64,000 bases of DNA, taken from positions 54,248,214 through 54,312,213 of the forward strand of contig NC_091017.1 of the NCBI RefSeq assembly GCF_041296385.1, read 5' to 3'. Under the pieces are notes generated by a model. It was given only the letters and a program-made list of their open reading frames with translations, did no database searches and was not told the origin of the DNA. The stretch comes from Aphelocoma coerulescens. Taxonomy: Eukaryota > Chordata > Aves > Passeriformes > Corvidae. Positions 46,202-59,306 of this stretch are shown here, piece by piece. The position numbers and the translations under genes are program-made. Numbering within the stretch: position 1 is the stretch's first letter; every line of letters begins with the position of its first letter.

Positions 46202-49200
46202 GGAGGCAAAGTGTTTGCCTGCCTTCCACTGCACTTCTTGTGTGCCACACATACTCAAGGTCACCTTCAGAAGCAAACATGCAGCATTCTTCTGTAATAG
46301 AAACATTTTGCTGTTTTGTTGGAACTAAATGCAGGAGGGTATGGAAGTGAACATATTCTGAGTGAAACTATAGCATGTGGCTGGCTGTGCAAGGGCAATA
46401 AAATGGTTTTATATCTGACTAGCAGCTGCTGACAAAATGTCAGTTTATATCCGGAGACCTCGTCTCCCTGGCCACTTCTGTAGCACCAAAGTTCCACTCT
46501 TTATCAAAAATCGTCTTGTCACATGTCATCCCTAATAGGTTTTAATATAGACCTTGAATGGTTTAACTGTTGGTAAGCTGAATTGAGGGCAGAAAGCTGC
46601 TGACACATTGAACTGGACACATGCTGTGCTTCATGGTGAAAAAGCTCCATTAGTAAAGCGTAATATTTTTCTAGTTTTTTAGCTTAGAAGCCACAGAGGG
46701 CTTATATACAAAACAGTGACCTCATTTCATGACTGCTGTTTATGTCATTTGAGAATGAGGAAAGACAGCTCTGTGTCTTGCCTTAGACCTCTCTTGCCAC
46801 CACTTTATTCCAGTGCCTTGCTAAACAGCCGTCTTCACATATCGGCATTTTCTGTTCACTGAATGATCTTAAGTGAATTTTACAGTAAGGCTGAATTACT
46901 CATCTTTATTCCTATCAATAATGAGTATAAATGAAGCAAGAATTCATTGTGCCTGTTTTAAATTTCCTTTTTCTCCCTTATTGTCAAGAGCATATTTAGT
47001 GGTCAGGCTGCTGTGGGCTTCTTCATGCCTGACAGAGAAGAATATATGATGTACATAAGAATATATGATATACCTATGTAAAAATAGAGATATCCATATA
47101 TATGATAGGTTGCAAGACACTAGAGCTGCAACAAGTTCTGAACACTAGATTGCCACTTTTTCAGGGCTTAACATCAACAATCTGTTGACCTAGCCTAGGA
47201 AATGATGTATATCCTTCCAAAGAAACATCAATTGCAGCAGCTGATAAGCCCTGCGGGGAATCACTGCACATAATGACAAAGTTTATGGTGACACAATGCA
47301 TTTACTGGTTAATGTGTTTCCTGAAAGATAACAAAAGGCTACTGGATCAGCACCTAATGAGTTACTGTAGCAGAATGGCTAGAAAATCAACTGCATAATT
47401 AATGTCAACCTGCCTAGATCATTGTAATAAGAAATTGATCTCTACAATGAGTGTTGGTATCACTCATGGATATGTTCCTTTCCAAAATCTACTCTCTGTC
47501 AAAATTTCACTGATTCATGTTCAGTTAGCCTCTGGCCTGTTTTTTCTAAGCAAACTGCAGGAGTGCTATGAGGAGTACCAATTCTGTAGCTGTAGGCCAT
47601 GACTTGTCTTCTAAAACAATCTCATCTCCTCAATGTTCCTGATGGTGCGTTCTTAGGAGAGGTCAAAGCAAACACAAGGGTTGTGTTTTAGTTGTTTGCC
47701 AAGTTCTTTTGAAAGAATAACATCTGCAACAATGACAATATGCTTGCTGTGATTACCAAGCACATTTATTAGACTTATGGCCATATCATTAGCTTAAAAC
47801 TGCCCAGTGACCTTGGTGCTGCATCACTGAACTAGATGGACGATGCAATTCACGATGATCTGCATACAGTTGCGTAACAAAAGACCTTGGCCAACACGTA
47901 CCCTCTGCTCTGGTAGCATTTTAGTTACAATTGCAAAAAAAAGAGACATTACCCTTCTTTTGCCATGACATTAAGTGAAGTGATGATGAGTGAAAAGAGG
48001 TCACAAAACACCAAATACTCATAGTTGTAAGCATAACAGACCACATGGGAAGCCACCACTTTGCAGAGAACAAGGGATTGATTTTCAAAAGCACAAAGGT
48101 CAGTCAGTCCCATCAGAAGTCACTGAGATCTGAGCTCAAGTGTCTACTTCAGTGGTTTTCCTGACAGCCTCTTGACAAGCACTCCTGAGCAATCAAAGTG
48201 CAAAAAGCCACCAGGCTACTACAGGCAGTGTCCCCAGAAGGCTGGTGACCCACATAAAATTCTGGGTAGACACAGCTCTAGCAATCAGGCATACGAAGCT
48301 CTCTCAATGTGTGGTTGCATAATGTAATCCCTGGCTAAAACTTTATTCCTTTGGTTATTTTCTAGTTTATTTAACCCTCATCTCTGGACATTGAGTGGCC
48401 ATAGTTTGTCTAGCTCAAGCACTAGCAGCATCTCAGCTCTAAATATATGATATGGAGTTTTACTAGGCTCTGGCTTTGTTATTCAGCTTCATAAATTGCT
48501 GGTTGTTCTCAATTCTGACCCTTGGCACTTCTTCTCACTCTGTTTCTTAGCCAAAATTCTTCTTTCTGATATTTTATTTCCTGGTTTCTGGTTCCAAGTT
48601 CATGGTTTTAGTCATAATCTTACCATTTAACAGTATGCACCCTTGTATTTCTTTGATACTCCATTTACCTTCTAGAAGATACACACAGAGGAAGAAAGAG
48701 TGCTAGTGAATAATGTGAAAATATTTTGGAAGTAAAATCCTATCAGCACTTGGCCATCATTAGTCCTTTTTGTCTACACTCGACTGTGAAATTAACTGTG
48801 CAGTTAGGATATGTCATCTAGTCAGTAGTGTTGAGAGAGAAACCTCTAATATGCTTTTTGGGTAAACATAGTAATTTTAATGCAAGTACGTTGTTGACAC
48901 CTGAAATATGATCAGGGCCTTAGAGGTGATATACTAGTGCATATCTTGATGAAAAAACTCCAGAAACAACTACCCTAACATTTAAAGAGGCATAAAGTGA
49001 GCACTAGATTTTATCTCTCCATGTAGAACGATGAGATGGACATGCATTACTGTTCCATCACTCTTCTGAACTGCAAACTGAGTGGAGGAAGAGCACTGTT
49101 GATGCACTGCAGAATGTGGAACAGTTTAGGCAGTTATTCCTTGTGAAAAGTAGTAATGACACTTGGCTCTCCCGAAGAAGTAGGCGTGATAATGTGATCC

Positions 49201-50029
49201 ACTTTAAAGTGCACTTGTGCATTTTGCTTGGTGAGTCAATTTGCTGGAGGAAGATGATACTAAGTGACACTAATAACCACAAAAAGGATGAGTGCAGCAT
49301 AAATTTGCTTATATTTCAGACATTGTGCACATGGTGCATAGAGATCTGCAGAGTGTTGCAGAGTAGCAGCACTGTGATGTAGCTCACCTGCATAATGAGT
49401 ACTGCTGAATAACTGTTGGCACTGCGTAGGAAACTCTTTGACTGAGATATGAGCATATCTAATGCTTCCTGCCTTATAAAAGGGACCACTTCTCAAAAGA
49501 GAAGATCACCCTGGAGACTTCAATTTCTGAGGGCAGACATTGAGGTGATACGTTTAATGGAGCACTTTGCAGTTTGCTTCACCACCATCCCTGCCTATAT
49601 ACTTATATTCTCTCTTTCCAGCACATCAGTCTGATTTATTGCTTGGGTCCTGCTGCAAAGGAGGAAGCTCAGATCAGTTGCTAAGGTCAGTTGTTAAGAA
49701 TACCCCAAAGTGCAGAAAGAATCTCCACAAAAGTGTCCACTGGACCCACAACCTTTGTTCGTTGAATAATGTAGAGACATTTTTGCTAAGATAAATCATA
49801 CCTCTCTGTACTGCTCTTGGCCAGAAGATGTATGTATGGCTGTTCAGCTCCTAGGCTATGGGTAGGGCTTATTGAAGAGCTATGGTCCCTACATGACCAC
49901 AGCTTTTTCAGGTTTCCCTCTGGTTCCACCAGATGAAATATTATGTGTGTTACATTTTTAAGCAGAATGAAAGACATTTTCCTCTTTCAGACTAATTAAA
50001 ACTGAACTTTCTAGCTGTTACAGCAGCTG

Positions 50030-50170
50030 AATAATCATAGATTCATGAAAGAAATCAGTGCAGGAAAGAACACTAAGAGGACATTTAGTCCACCCTCAGT
50101 CTCAAAGAAGAGTTGACATGGTTTCTGGCACCATGAGAGTCACGCAGTGACTCTCCTTTCAAACTTTAAC
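50030..50170 (-). mobile_element. Short CR1 3' tail (minus)
   Basis: AATCATAGATTCATGAAAG followed by AGGAAAGAACACTAAG and CATTTAGTCCACCC follows the reverse CR1 tail. It is short and diverged. Confidence 0.5.
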
Positions 50171-53100
50171 CTTTCTCTCAGTAGATGTTTCAAATCACTA
50201 TAATGAAGACCTGCACCTTCTTTTAGTGGTACATGGCACATACAGGACTGTGTGTATGTGTATATGTATGTACTGGCAGGGATGGTGAAGGCAGGTGCCC
50301 TGGCAATAGACAGTTGGTTATCTGGTTTTGAGTCGTTCAGTTACAACAGAGACCACGATGCAAATCAAACCACTAGAGGATCCCCACGGAGCCTAGCTCC
50401 AGTTTTCAAATCCTTACTGCTGATTGCTGGAAACTCTAAGGCCATACCAGGGAAAGAGTCACCCTCTACATGCCTGTTTTCTCATGTTTTTTGCTTAAAA
50501 TATATTTCTGATTTCTGTCAGAAAAGATGCAGAGCTAGATGGGGATTTGGTCTGACTAAAGACCATCGTTCTTATCCTTAGAATTATTATCCTCATCTCA
50601 TGACTATTATGCAGTGCCTAATGGCTAATCAAGAATGATACCTAGGCAAGGAACAAGCAGAGAATAGTGCCTCTTTCCCAGAGCAGCTTATGCTGGTGAA
50701 ATATGACTACTGTGGCAGCACACAATTGCATTAAAAATATCATTGCATTAGAACACTGCAAAGCTTTCCCTCTGTACAGCCTGACTACTGCACCTCAGAA
50801 GGCACTTTGCTCTGTAATCACTGCAGTATGGTACTAATGAGCTTGTTGGGCTTTGTGTGCTTTACTGCACAGTTTGCATTCTTTGTGTACTTGGGCACTT
50901 GAATGTTTTCTAGCTGTGCCAGTGGTATTTGCATTCTGATTGCTTAACAAAACAATGCTGCACATTTAGGGAAAACCACAATGCAAATACAATGCGGGGC
51001 AACAGTAATAATATCCTTTGTGCCTACAAATCCGTTTGTATGCAATGTCATGTGTTCAGATGTGAATGAACTGGACAATGTGAAGCTACAGCATCAGTTG
51101 TTACATAAATTGTTTACATATGTTTACCAAAATTTTTCAAGCAGTTCAAAGAGTTAAGGGGATAAGGAGTTTTTCTGTTAAAAAATGGAATTGTGGTAAT
51201 ACACTGGGTTGAGGCTTAGTCCTCATCAGTTCAACTCAGGCACTATGTTGGATTTCCTATCCGACCCTGGCCAGTCATTTGGGCTTTGAATCCTAAAGGT
51301 GCTTAGTGACATATCCCACTGATTTCCTTTAGATACAGGCATCTCTCAGCATCTGGCCCAGAGACTTCTCAGCTTGGATAATGATACTTTCCCATTTCAT
51401 ACGCATGCTCGGAGGAGAGGTTGGTTTCTTAAAAATTTTCTTAAAAATTCAGGCACTTAGGTGATGGAGCCTAAAGTGAATTCTCACAAAATAGTCAGGT
51501 GAAATCTCCTTTCGTAAATTAGCAAGTTTTCTTTTCACTGGGATACAAACTCTCCACATGCATGTCCCCCAGTTTTTAAACACAGTGGACTTTGTATCAG
51601 ATGGAGTGGCCCTAATGACAAAAGATAGAATATGACAAAATCTGGTGGAGCTACGTGGGCAGCCTCCGGCCAGCAAGATGCTCTCCTGCTTGCCATGTTC
51701 TCCTCCTCTGCCTTTTCCATGTCATTGTACAACATGTCACATCTTCCCAGTGAGCACATCTCCCTAGCGTGGGGAGGGCAAAAAAAAGACCTCAGGCAGA
51801 GTATCTGTCTTCCTTTGATGATCCTCATTAAAACCTCCAGGGAGCAACCAGAGGAGTGGAAAACACAGATGTCCTAAGGCCAAGATGGGTATGAACAAAT
51901 GTGACAACTCCCATTCCTTGCTTAGGAGTGTCAGTTTTAAAATATGAGAGACATAAAATACAGCAGGACCAGGAAACAATTACATTGTTTCTTGACATGA
52001 GGGATGCATCCCATGTGAGGCAGCTCAGAGCAGTAGAGGTCCTTGAGCCAGATCTAAACCCTGCACTCACACCTGTGTATATTGGCCAGTGTACTGTCAG
52101 ATAGGATGAATTTCAGGAAGATCTAGCTCCTCTGTCCCACAAAAACTGTTAGGAAAAGGACTCTGCCAAAAATCAATACTGCTGAAATCCAGACTCCCAG
52201 TCTGGGCTACAGAGTGATTCTTACCCAGACCTTCAGTATCCTCAATATGTGTTGGGTCCTTGTTTCTTGAAAAAAAATCAGTATGTTCTGCATGTTTTCT
52301 GACTTTTCAATTCACAATCACTGTCCACAGCAATGGGGGACAGCTATGCAGAATCAGCCTGGCTGGCAGAACTAGATTAAAATTAAATGGAGCTCAGTAA
52401 ATTGCTTATTTGACCTCAACAAGGTATTAGTCCATTAGTTGTGAGCTAACTCAACGAAAGGCTTTATTTATAAGTAGCCTGTGATATTTTAAATAATGAA
52501 ATATCTTTAACTCTGTTGGTCAATCTCTTACTGCAGTGCAATGCATTCCAGAAATATTTTTGCAGTAAACTCCACTAACACTATATTGTGCAGTCCAGTG
52601 TGACAAGACAATGTGCATGTCAGCAGTAACTCTTTACAATCCATCATATCCTCTTGATATTCTGTTTATTACTGACTATCTAGAGTATCTTTGTCCTTGA
52701 TAGGCCATGCTCCATTTTAGCAAATAGATGCACAAGTGATTTATTTTTTTGTAGATCTGGTGTAAGGTTTTCATCCGAGATAAGTTTTTTTTGACAAGTC
52801 TGCATATTTGTTCAAAACAGAAATACAGATTCCCATTCCATCTGAATGAACAGCAATAAAACCCTAGTGCTGGAAATTTGAGGGAGAATTAGATCTCAAC
52901 AGTCATAAAACTTTTGAAGAAGTAAAAATCGTTTTGCTGTTTTACCTTAGTATGTCCTAGGATGTGCTTAACTGGACCACATTTACAAACAAATAACTGG
53001 AGAAATAAAAATTTGGTGAAGGCATAGGCACAAGTACGTAAGATGTACAGAAAGAATCAAATGACAAGGGTGGGCTATTTTCAATTTCAGGAATACAAAG

Positions 53101-56100
53101 CTGATTTTGCCTCAGATTTCAGTAAACTTGGATCACTGAAAGAGCATTGCATAGCTTACTGTTAGTTAGAAATACGGAGAAGAGGAAATTGCACTATTCT
53201 CTATACTTTTGAATGCATACACAGAGAACTCGGTCAGTGCCTTAATCTCAGAGGTGCTTGTATTGTTTTACTTATCCCTTTTCTCATGAAGTGGGCATTT
53301 TCTAAAGTTACATTACATTATTAAGGAATGTGAACTGAAATTTAATGGTAAGGAGAAGGAAAGAAGATTTTCAGTCAGTCCAAAATATTTCTTTCATGCT
53401 AATTAGTTGGATCCTAGATGAATATTTCTATATCATCAGAGCAATTAGACTGAATGAACTATTTTCATTTTTTACTTTTGAAGTCAGCTGTTCTTCAGAT
53501 TAATTTCTAATAAACAACAAACAAAGAAAATAATTTTCTGTCTCATTTGAATACTGCTCCATTCCCCATCCAAGTCAATAGAAATCCTTTCACTAGATTC
53601 ACTGGCATTAGGGTAGAGCTTTTATTGTTCGCTATGAAAACTGAGAATGTATAAGTTCTTGATAGTGATGGTGGATACCATTTCAACTGTTCACAAATTG
53701 TACATCAAATAGAGTATAACAGATATCAGCACATATCCTGATATTACTAAAAGTTTTAGAAAAGCATACAAGGGACAAAGGGAGATTTATCTCTCCTTTT
53801 GTGTCTCACTTGTGAATCAGTCTGGTTGGTAGATAGGCTGGGACCAGTCCTTAGCATTTTTATACTGGTGATGATTCATGATGCTCTCATAACTCTGTCA
53901 CACTGTTCAGGCACAATTAGGCATGCATAAAGAGATGCTGTGGTCAAAATATATCTAGTTTCAAAGTATAAAGCAGTCCTTTATTGTCTAACAGATATAA
54001 GAAGTATCTAAGGGCTTCAGCGAGCTGCTGGACTATATCAAGGAGACACTCAATGAGTTTCTTCTGGGCACTTCTGGACAGTCAGTCTCCAGCTGCTGTC
54101 CTCCAACACCTTGTGTTTCCTTCAGGATTTTTTATGTTTCTGTTTTTCCTTATGACTCTGCTATAGACTTCCTCACAGCTTTCTGTCAATACTGAATATC
54201 TTCAACCATCTAAACTGAAGTTGGCTTCACCTTGGCATTGTTTCTGGTAAACTAATGGGGAGGTGGGCATGCTAGAGTTGAAACCACCAGATTCTGCTGA
54301 ATGCAAAGGAAATTAAATATTTTTTTACATTTTAGAGTAATGAGGAGCATTGATTAAGTAGGCTGTCCTCCAAGTTGATGTAGAATGTACAATTTTGTCC
54401 ACAAGTTCTTGCAGTAAGGGAAATTACTCTTGCCTACAAATCCAAGGATGATCATTCTAGTGTTCAGGATAGGAAACTATTGCAAAAAAATGATAGGCTT
54501 TTACTCTGAGATGCACCAGAGGAAACTTGAAGTAAGATCATTAGCAAATATCAATGGGCAGATTGTAGGAATATGAAGACCTGAAATGTCTGGCCAACAT
54601 CATAGTGATGGTCAACAGCAGGGGTTACTTTTAAGGACAGAAAAATAGACAGTTTGCTACTTTCTGTGGACTGTAAAATAGCTGTGACATGGCTGAGAAA
54701 GAAAAGTTTGTATTAGCAGAATTTCTTTCACATTTTTAATGACAAAATTTGAAAGCAGATTCCTTCTGGTTCAGACAAATATTAATCCGTAGAGGCAGGT
54801 ACTTGTAAATAAATTAACTCATGCTATAGCCTCCTCTATACTTTTTTGCTTCAGAAGCTGAGAAATCATGAAATACCTTAGGGAAAATGGTCTTACATGT
54901 TGATAGAATCTAAAAAGGTCCTTGGAAAAAAATAAATACGAATTAGAAGTAAAATAAAATGCTTGTCTCTAATGAAAATGAGGAGACTGTTTGATTAGTT
55001 TGTGATTCTTAGCATCTACAAAATTGAGGTCACTGTTGTGAAGGGGATCAGTCAGTTTCTAATCTATTTCTTTAGTGCAGCATTACCAATTCATCAGAAA
55101 TTTATAGGGGGAAGTCCAGCAAAGCTTGAGGCTTGGGCAGAATTCATTATTCAGTACCTAACTTTCTCTTCATGAGATGCATATTTAGCACAGCAGACTT
55201 ATGCACTGAAGAACTCCGCTGGGATCCAAAAGCTTTTCCTTGCTAAAGCTCTAAAAGGTCTCTTAGAGATGTTCACCCTATCGCAAGTCCACACATATTC
55301 TTAAGGGAATCATGAAGTGTACCCTTATTTACTATCAAAGCTATTTTTGTAAACTATCAGTGCAATGCAGAGATTGACAAGCATCTCTGTTTACTGATCC
55401 CATAAATCATGCCTGTAAAATCATGCTCCCAAGCAATGTTTAATGCACAAACTACATAGATTTAGTCCAATGAAAAATTAATTATTCAACCTGATAATTT
55501 TTGCCGTATTGGTAAATGCTAGACTTGATTTCTTCCCATAGGTTTTATTTCATTTTTCACATGAATCTTAAAAATAATGCATCATATGCACACCTCCTCT
55601 GTACAACACAGACAGCAGCAAACATACACTGCTGCCATCAATGCGGGCTCAGAGACTGGCCATTAAGTGCTAGGATACCTGGTTGCATTGTTGCAGGTAG
55701 CTCTTCTATGCCAACAATGAAATATTACCTTATATGGCTGAAGGAAGTGGATGCAAGAAAGGAGGGAGAAGACATTTGCATGGTAGTATTCTGTCTGCTG
55801 CAGTAGTTTTTATTGGGTGTGAATGTGCACAAAAGGATATCATTGAATGCTCCTTTACTGGTATTGTCTCTCTGCACTCTTTAATAGCGGGCATAAAGAT
55901 TTCAGTATTAGATAAGAAAGGAATTATAATCGTTGGCAAATAATTCAGTCATGCTCCTTGAATAATGGAAGGATAAGAAGCAAAAGAGTTGGGTAGGGAA
56001 TAAAACATCTCTCATAAATGTCCAAGACTTTAAGAGTTGCAGTCCAGATCCCCTGTAGAACCTAGGCTCCATGTAGGTAATTTACGGTCTCTGACTTTCC

Positions 56101-56304
56101 ATCATCACTGTGTTTTTCACAGGAAAAAGGAAGGAATTGATTGAAGCTTTACTGTACTATGAGGCCGTGTTGCTCTTTGTGTATGTGCTTATTTTCTGTA
56201 CAAAAAAAATGTAGCTATGTTAAACTATTTTAGCATATTCTTCCATTTTTTAAAAAAAATCCACAAAAATTTTCCACATGCATTTCCACTAAATTAAGAA
56301 AGGA

Positions 56305-56700
56305 GAATGACAGAATTACATCACAGAGTTAGAGAAATGTTGTTTGGAAGGAACATCAGAGGGGCACGTTGTGCAGCCTCCCCATCAAAGCATTACTATC
56401 CCCAGCACTGAGCTATGTCAGCCATTAGTTTGTCTAATCAGGTCTTGAAAACTCCCTAGAATGTCCACATCATCCATGGGCAACCTGTTCCAGTGTTGCA
56501 CCAAGCTCTTTGTGAAGATTCTCCCGGTGTCCAACCTGGCTATTGCTGCTTGTGCCATCTGCCAGAGCTGAGGAGAGATTGTCTCTGCGTTTTTGTATCT
56601 GTTCTTCAGAAAGCTGTAAGCTACTATTAGGTTGCTCCTTAGCCTTCTCTTTGTGAGACTACGCTGACTCAACTTCTCTTCATGATACATATACTGTAGG
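56305..56700 (-). mobile_element. CR1 3' fragment (minus)
   Basis: CAACCTGTTCCAGTGTTGC, CTTTGTGAAGATTCTCCCGG and GTTGCTCCTTAGCCTTCTC are in the order of the reverse-strand CR1 3' region. The open frame across it on the minus strand is a remnant, not a gene. Confidence 0.7.
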
Positions 56701-59102
56701 CCTAAAAATACATCTTCTGTTTTCTAACGTCAGGATAATTCTCAACAATTTGTTGTGATTTTTTTTTTTTTTTGGCAAAACTGCCACTTACTTGAGTAAA
56801 GCGAATATCTGAGACATAAGAGTTTAACATCAAGGCCTGTACGGTACACTGAAATATCTGAAGAAGTCTAATTTAATGAGTCTAGCATTACCACATTTTA
56901 GTGAACACTTAAAATTAGATTGTCTGCTTTTCTTATGGGAAGTGGTCATGCAGCACAAAAGATTGTTGGTAGAATAAAAAGCAAGAGAGAAATTATAGCA
57001 GATATAGAGAATGTTCAGATCAACACAAAACCCAAGCCTCTGTCCCAGCAGGACATTATGAGAAGATTTCAGTTTTATCAGTTTGTAGACAGCAACATGG
57101 AAGCCACTGGGAACATTATAGTAATTCTGCAACTGTTTAATTTAGTAGACAATAAATGAAGTGTTATTTGGTTCCTTTTACAAGTGGAAGGGGGAAAACT
57201 TAAAACAGAACTAGCTACATAGTATGCTTTTTCTATAATTTCACAGCAGGACCATCATAGACCACTTAAAACCATGAAGTTGTAGAAATTCTCAGTGCTT
57301 CTAAAGCACATATCAGTTGCTGGAGCCTTATGATACTGAAGGTAATGTAAAACTGTAAACAGCATATGCTGATCTTCTGTGTTATACAGCAAATTCTGTG
57401 TTGTATATTGTCTTCTGTTTCAGAAAATGATTGTAAGACATTCAGCTGTAATCAGCAAAGTATAAAATTACTGCAAAATTCCTGCAGATTCCAAAAAATA
57501 ATGAACCCAACCCAAAAGTTATCTGTACTCAAGACAAGGTATCTGGGGTCTTTGACATTACAACTAGAACACATACAAAATCACAGATGTGCTTGAGGTT
57601 TGACAATGGCGCTTGCACATTCAGATCTTATCAACTCCAGATTTCCTTATAACCCTGGTGAGGCTATCTAAGTCTCTAGGCATAAATAGAAGACTGGTAA
57701 ACATCAATTCTGATCCAGAAGTATTTTGCAGAAAATATCCCAAAAGAGACCAGGAGACTGCCACGTGATATAACTTCTTACTATGCTGGGGAAGATGTGC
57801 GTCTAATTCAGGTAAGGAACAGAACTGAATCTGAGTCTCCCTGTCCCACATAACAATTACAGGATTGGGTAAATATGTGCCTTCACTACTTCCATGCTAA
57901 CAGAGAAAAGCAGTAAGCAGTTTTGGCAGCTAACAGTCATTCTGAATACTGAATTTAGCTTAGTATAAGGGACTGAGTGTTTCTCAGCATTTAGAAACAC
58001 ATCATTTGCCTTGCTGGCCTTTGTAAGTCTATTTATTTTGAGATTGCTTGCCTAACTCTAAATACTGATTCTGCTAAAAGTTCAATACCACAGCTACTAG
58101 GATTGGTCCATTCCCTTCATGTATTCCCTCACCAGTTTTAGAGAAAACTCAAGTACCTCCACTCACCATGGAAAAAAGTCAGACACATATGATCAGAATA
58201 ATAACAGATCTATTTGCCTTCACCAAATGGGATCAACAGACGACTACCCAACAGATACTGCTAAACTGCTACTTACACACAGACACACTTCTGCTTACAT
58301 TCCCCTTTTCTCCCTTTTCAGCTTCTCAATTTTTTTCCCTTTACCACTCTCATCCATTCCCAAATAAACAGGCTTTTTGTATTTACTCTTTCCGGCTGTC
58401 CCTAATTTTTATACCACTTCAGCATTTCTGATATGTTCACACTGGTAATTTCTACTTAATTCCTTTAAGGTAGTGCCCCCCTTCTGTTATCAATTATAGT
58501 TCTCATTTCTACTACTCTGTATCTTATTAATGAGCCTTGTAAGGATCAGAGGTCTACATATGCATTACCCCCCTTTTGCTCTTTGTAGAACTCTTATAAT
58601 TTCTTGTGTTGTTTTGTTAGTGTACCTGCATGCCAGGGCTGCCCACCTGCATGCATACTCTTACAAGTTCTAGGCTGGTCTGCACGATGGATCTTGTACA
58701 ATTTAGATGCATTCCTTACTGCAGTGCAAGATTAATCCCTAGTGCATGAACAGAGTTATTATCTCTCAGTCTTGGTCAGCACACCAGGAATATTTACTCC
58801 ATACCGACTCACAGACAGGAGATGCCAGTGCACACATTATCAGGAAGCTTCTGATTGAGACAAGAAGGTTATATCATGACAAGTTGGAATGTTACATTGA
58901 AATTAAGTTAACATTAAGTTGATCTTCCATATGGAGGCAGAGGACTAAATCATATATAGCAGAAGATCATATTTAAAGGCTCATTGACTTTGTTTCTTAA
59001 TCTCCTCCAGATTTCTCCAAAATGACCAAAAATCTCTTAGATTGGTTTGGGGAAGTAATAAAAATTAGCTAGAACCTGTGTTTGGTTGCAAATAATGAGT
59101 TT

Positions 59103-59306
59103 CTTGTTTCCTTGTGTTTTTTTCTTGTTTTGTTTTTGTTTGTTTGGTTGGTTGGTTGGTATTTTGGGTTTTTTTTGTTTCTTTCTTTTTTGGGCATGGT
59201 TTTGGGGTTTTTATTTGTTTTTTTTGTTGTTGCCGTTGTTTTGGTTTTGGTTTTTTTTTTGTTGTTGTTTTTTAGGTTTTTAATAAACAAACAAACAAAC
59301 AAACAT
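59103..59306. repeat. T/G-rich low-complexity tract ending in (AAAC)n
   Basis: The tract is mostly GTTT/GGTT-type sequence and finishes with several AAAC units at 59284-59306. Hydrophobic Phe/Val/Leu-rich frames over it are compositional. Confidence 0.9.

Noticed and set aside
56418..56690. 90-codon minus-strand frame containing HWNRLP
   Set aside because: It lies within a CR1 3' fragment; the motif is CR1-derived.
56920..57159. 79-codon frame with fairly natural-looking composition
   Set aside because: No family recognised, no ATG at its stated beginning, and no neighbouring exon-like sequence.
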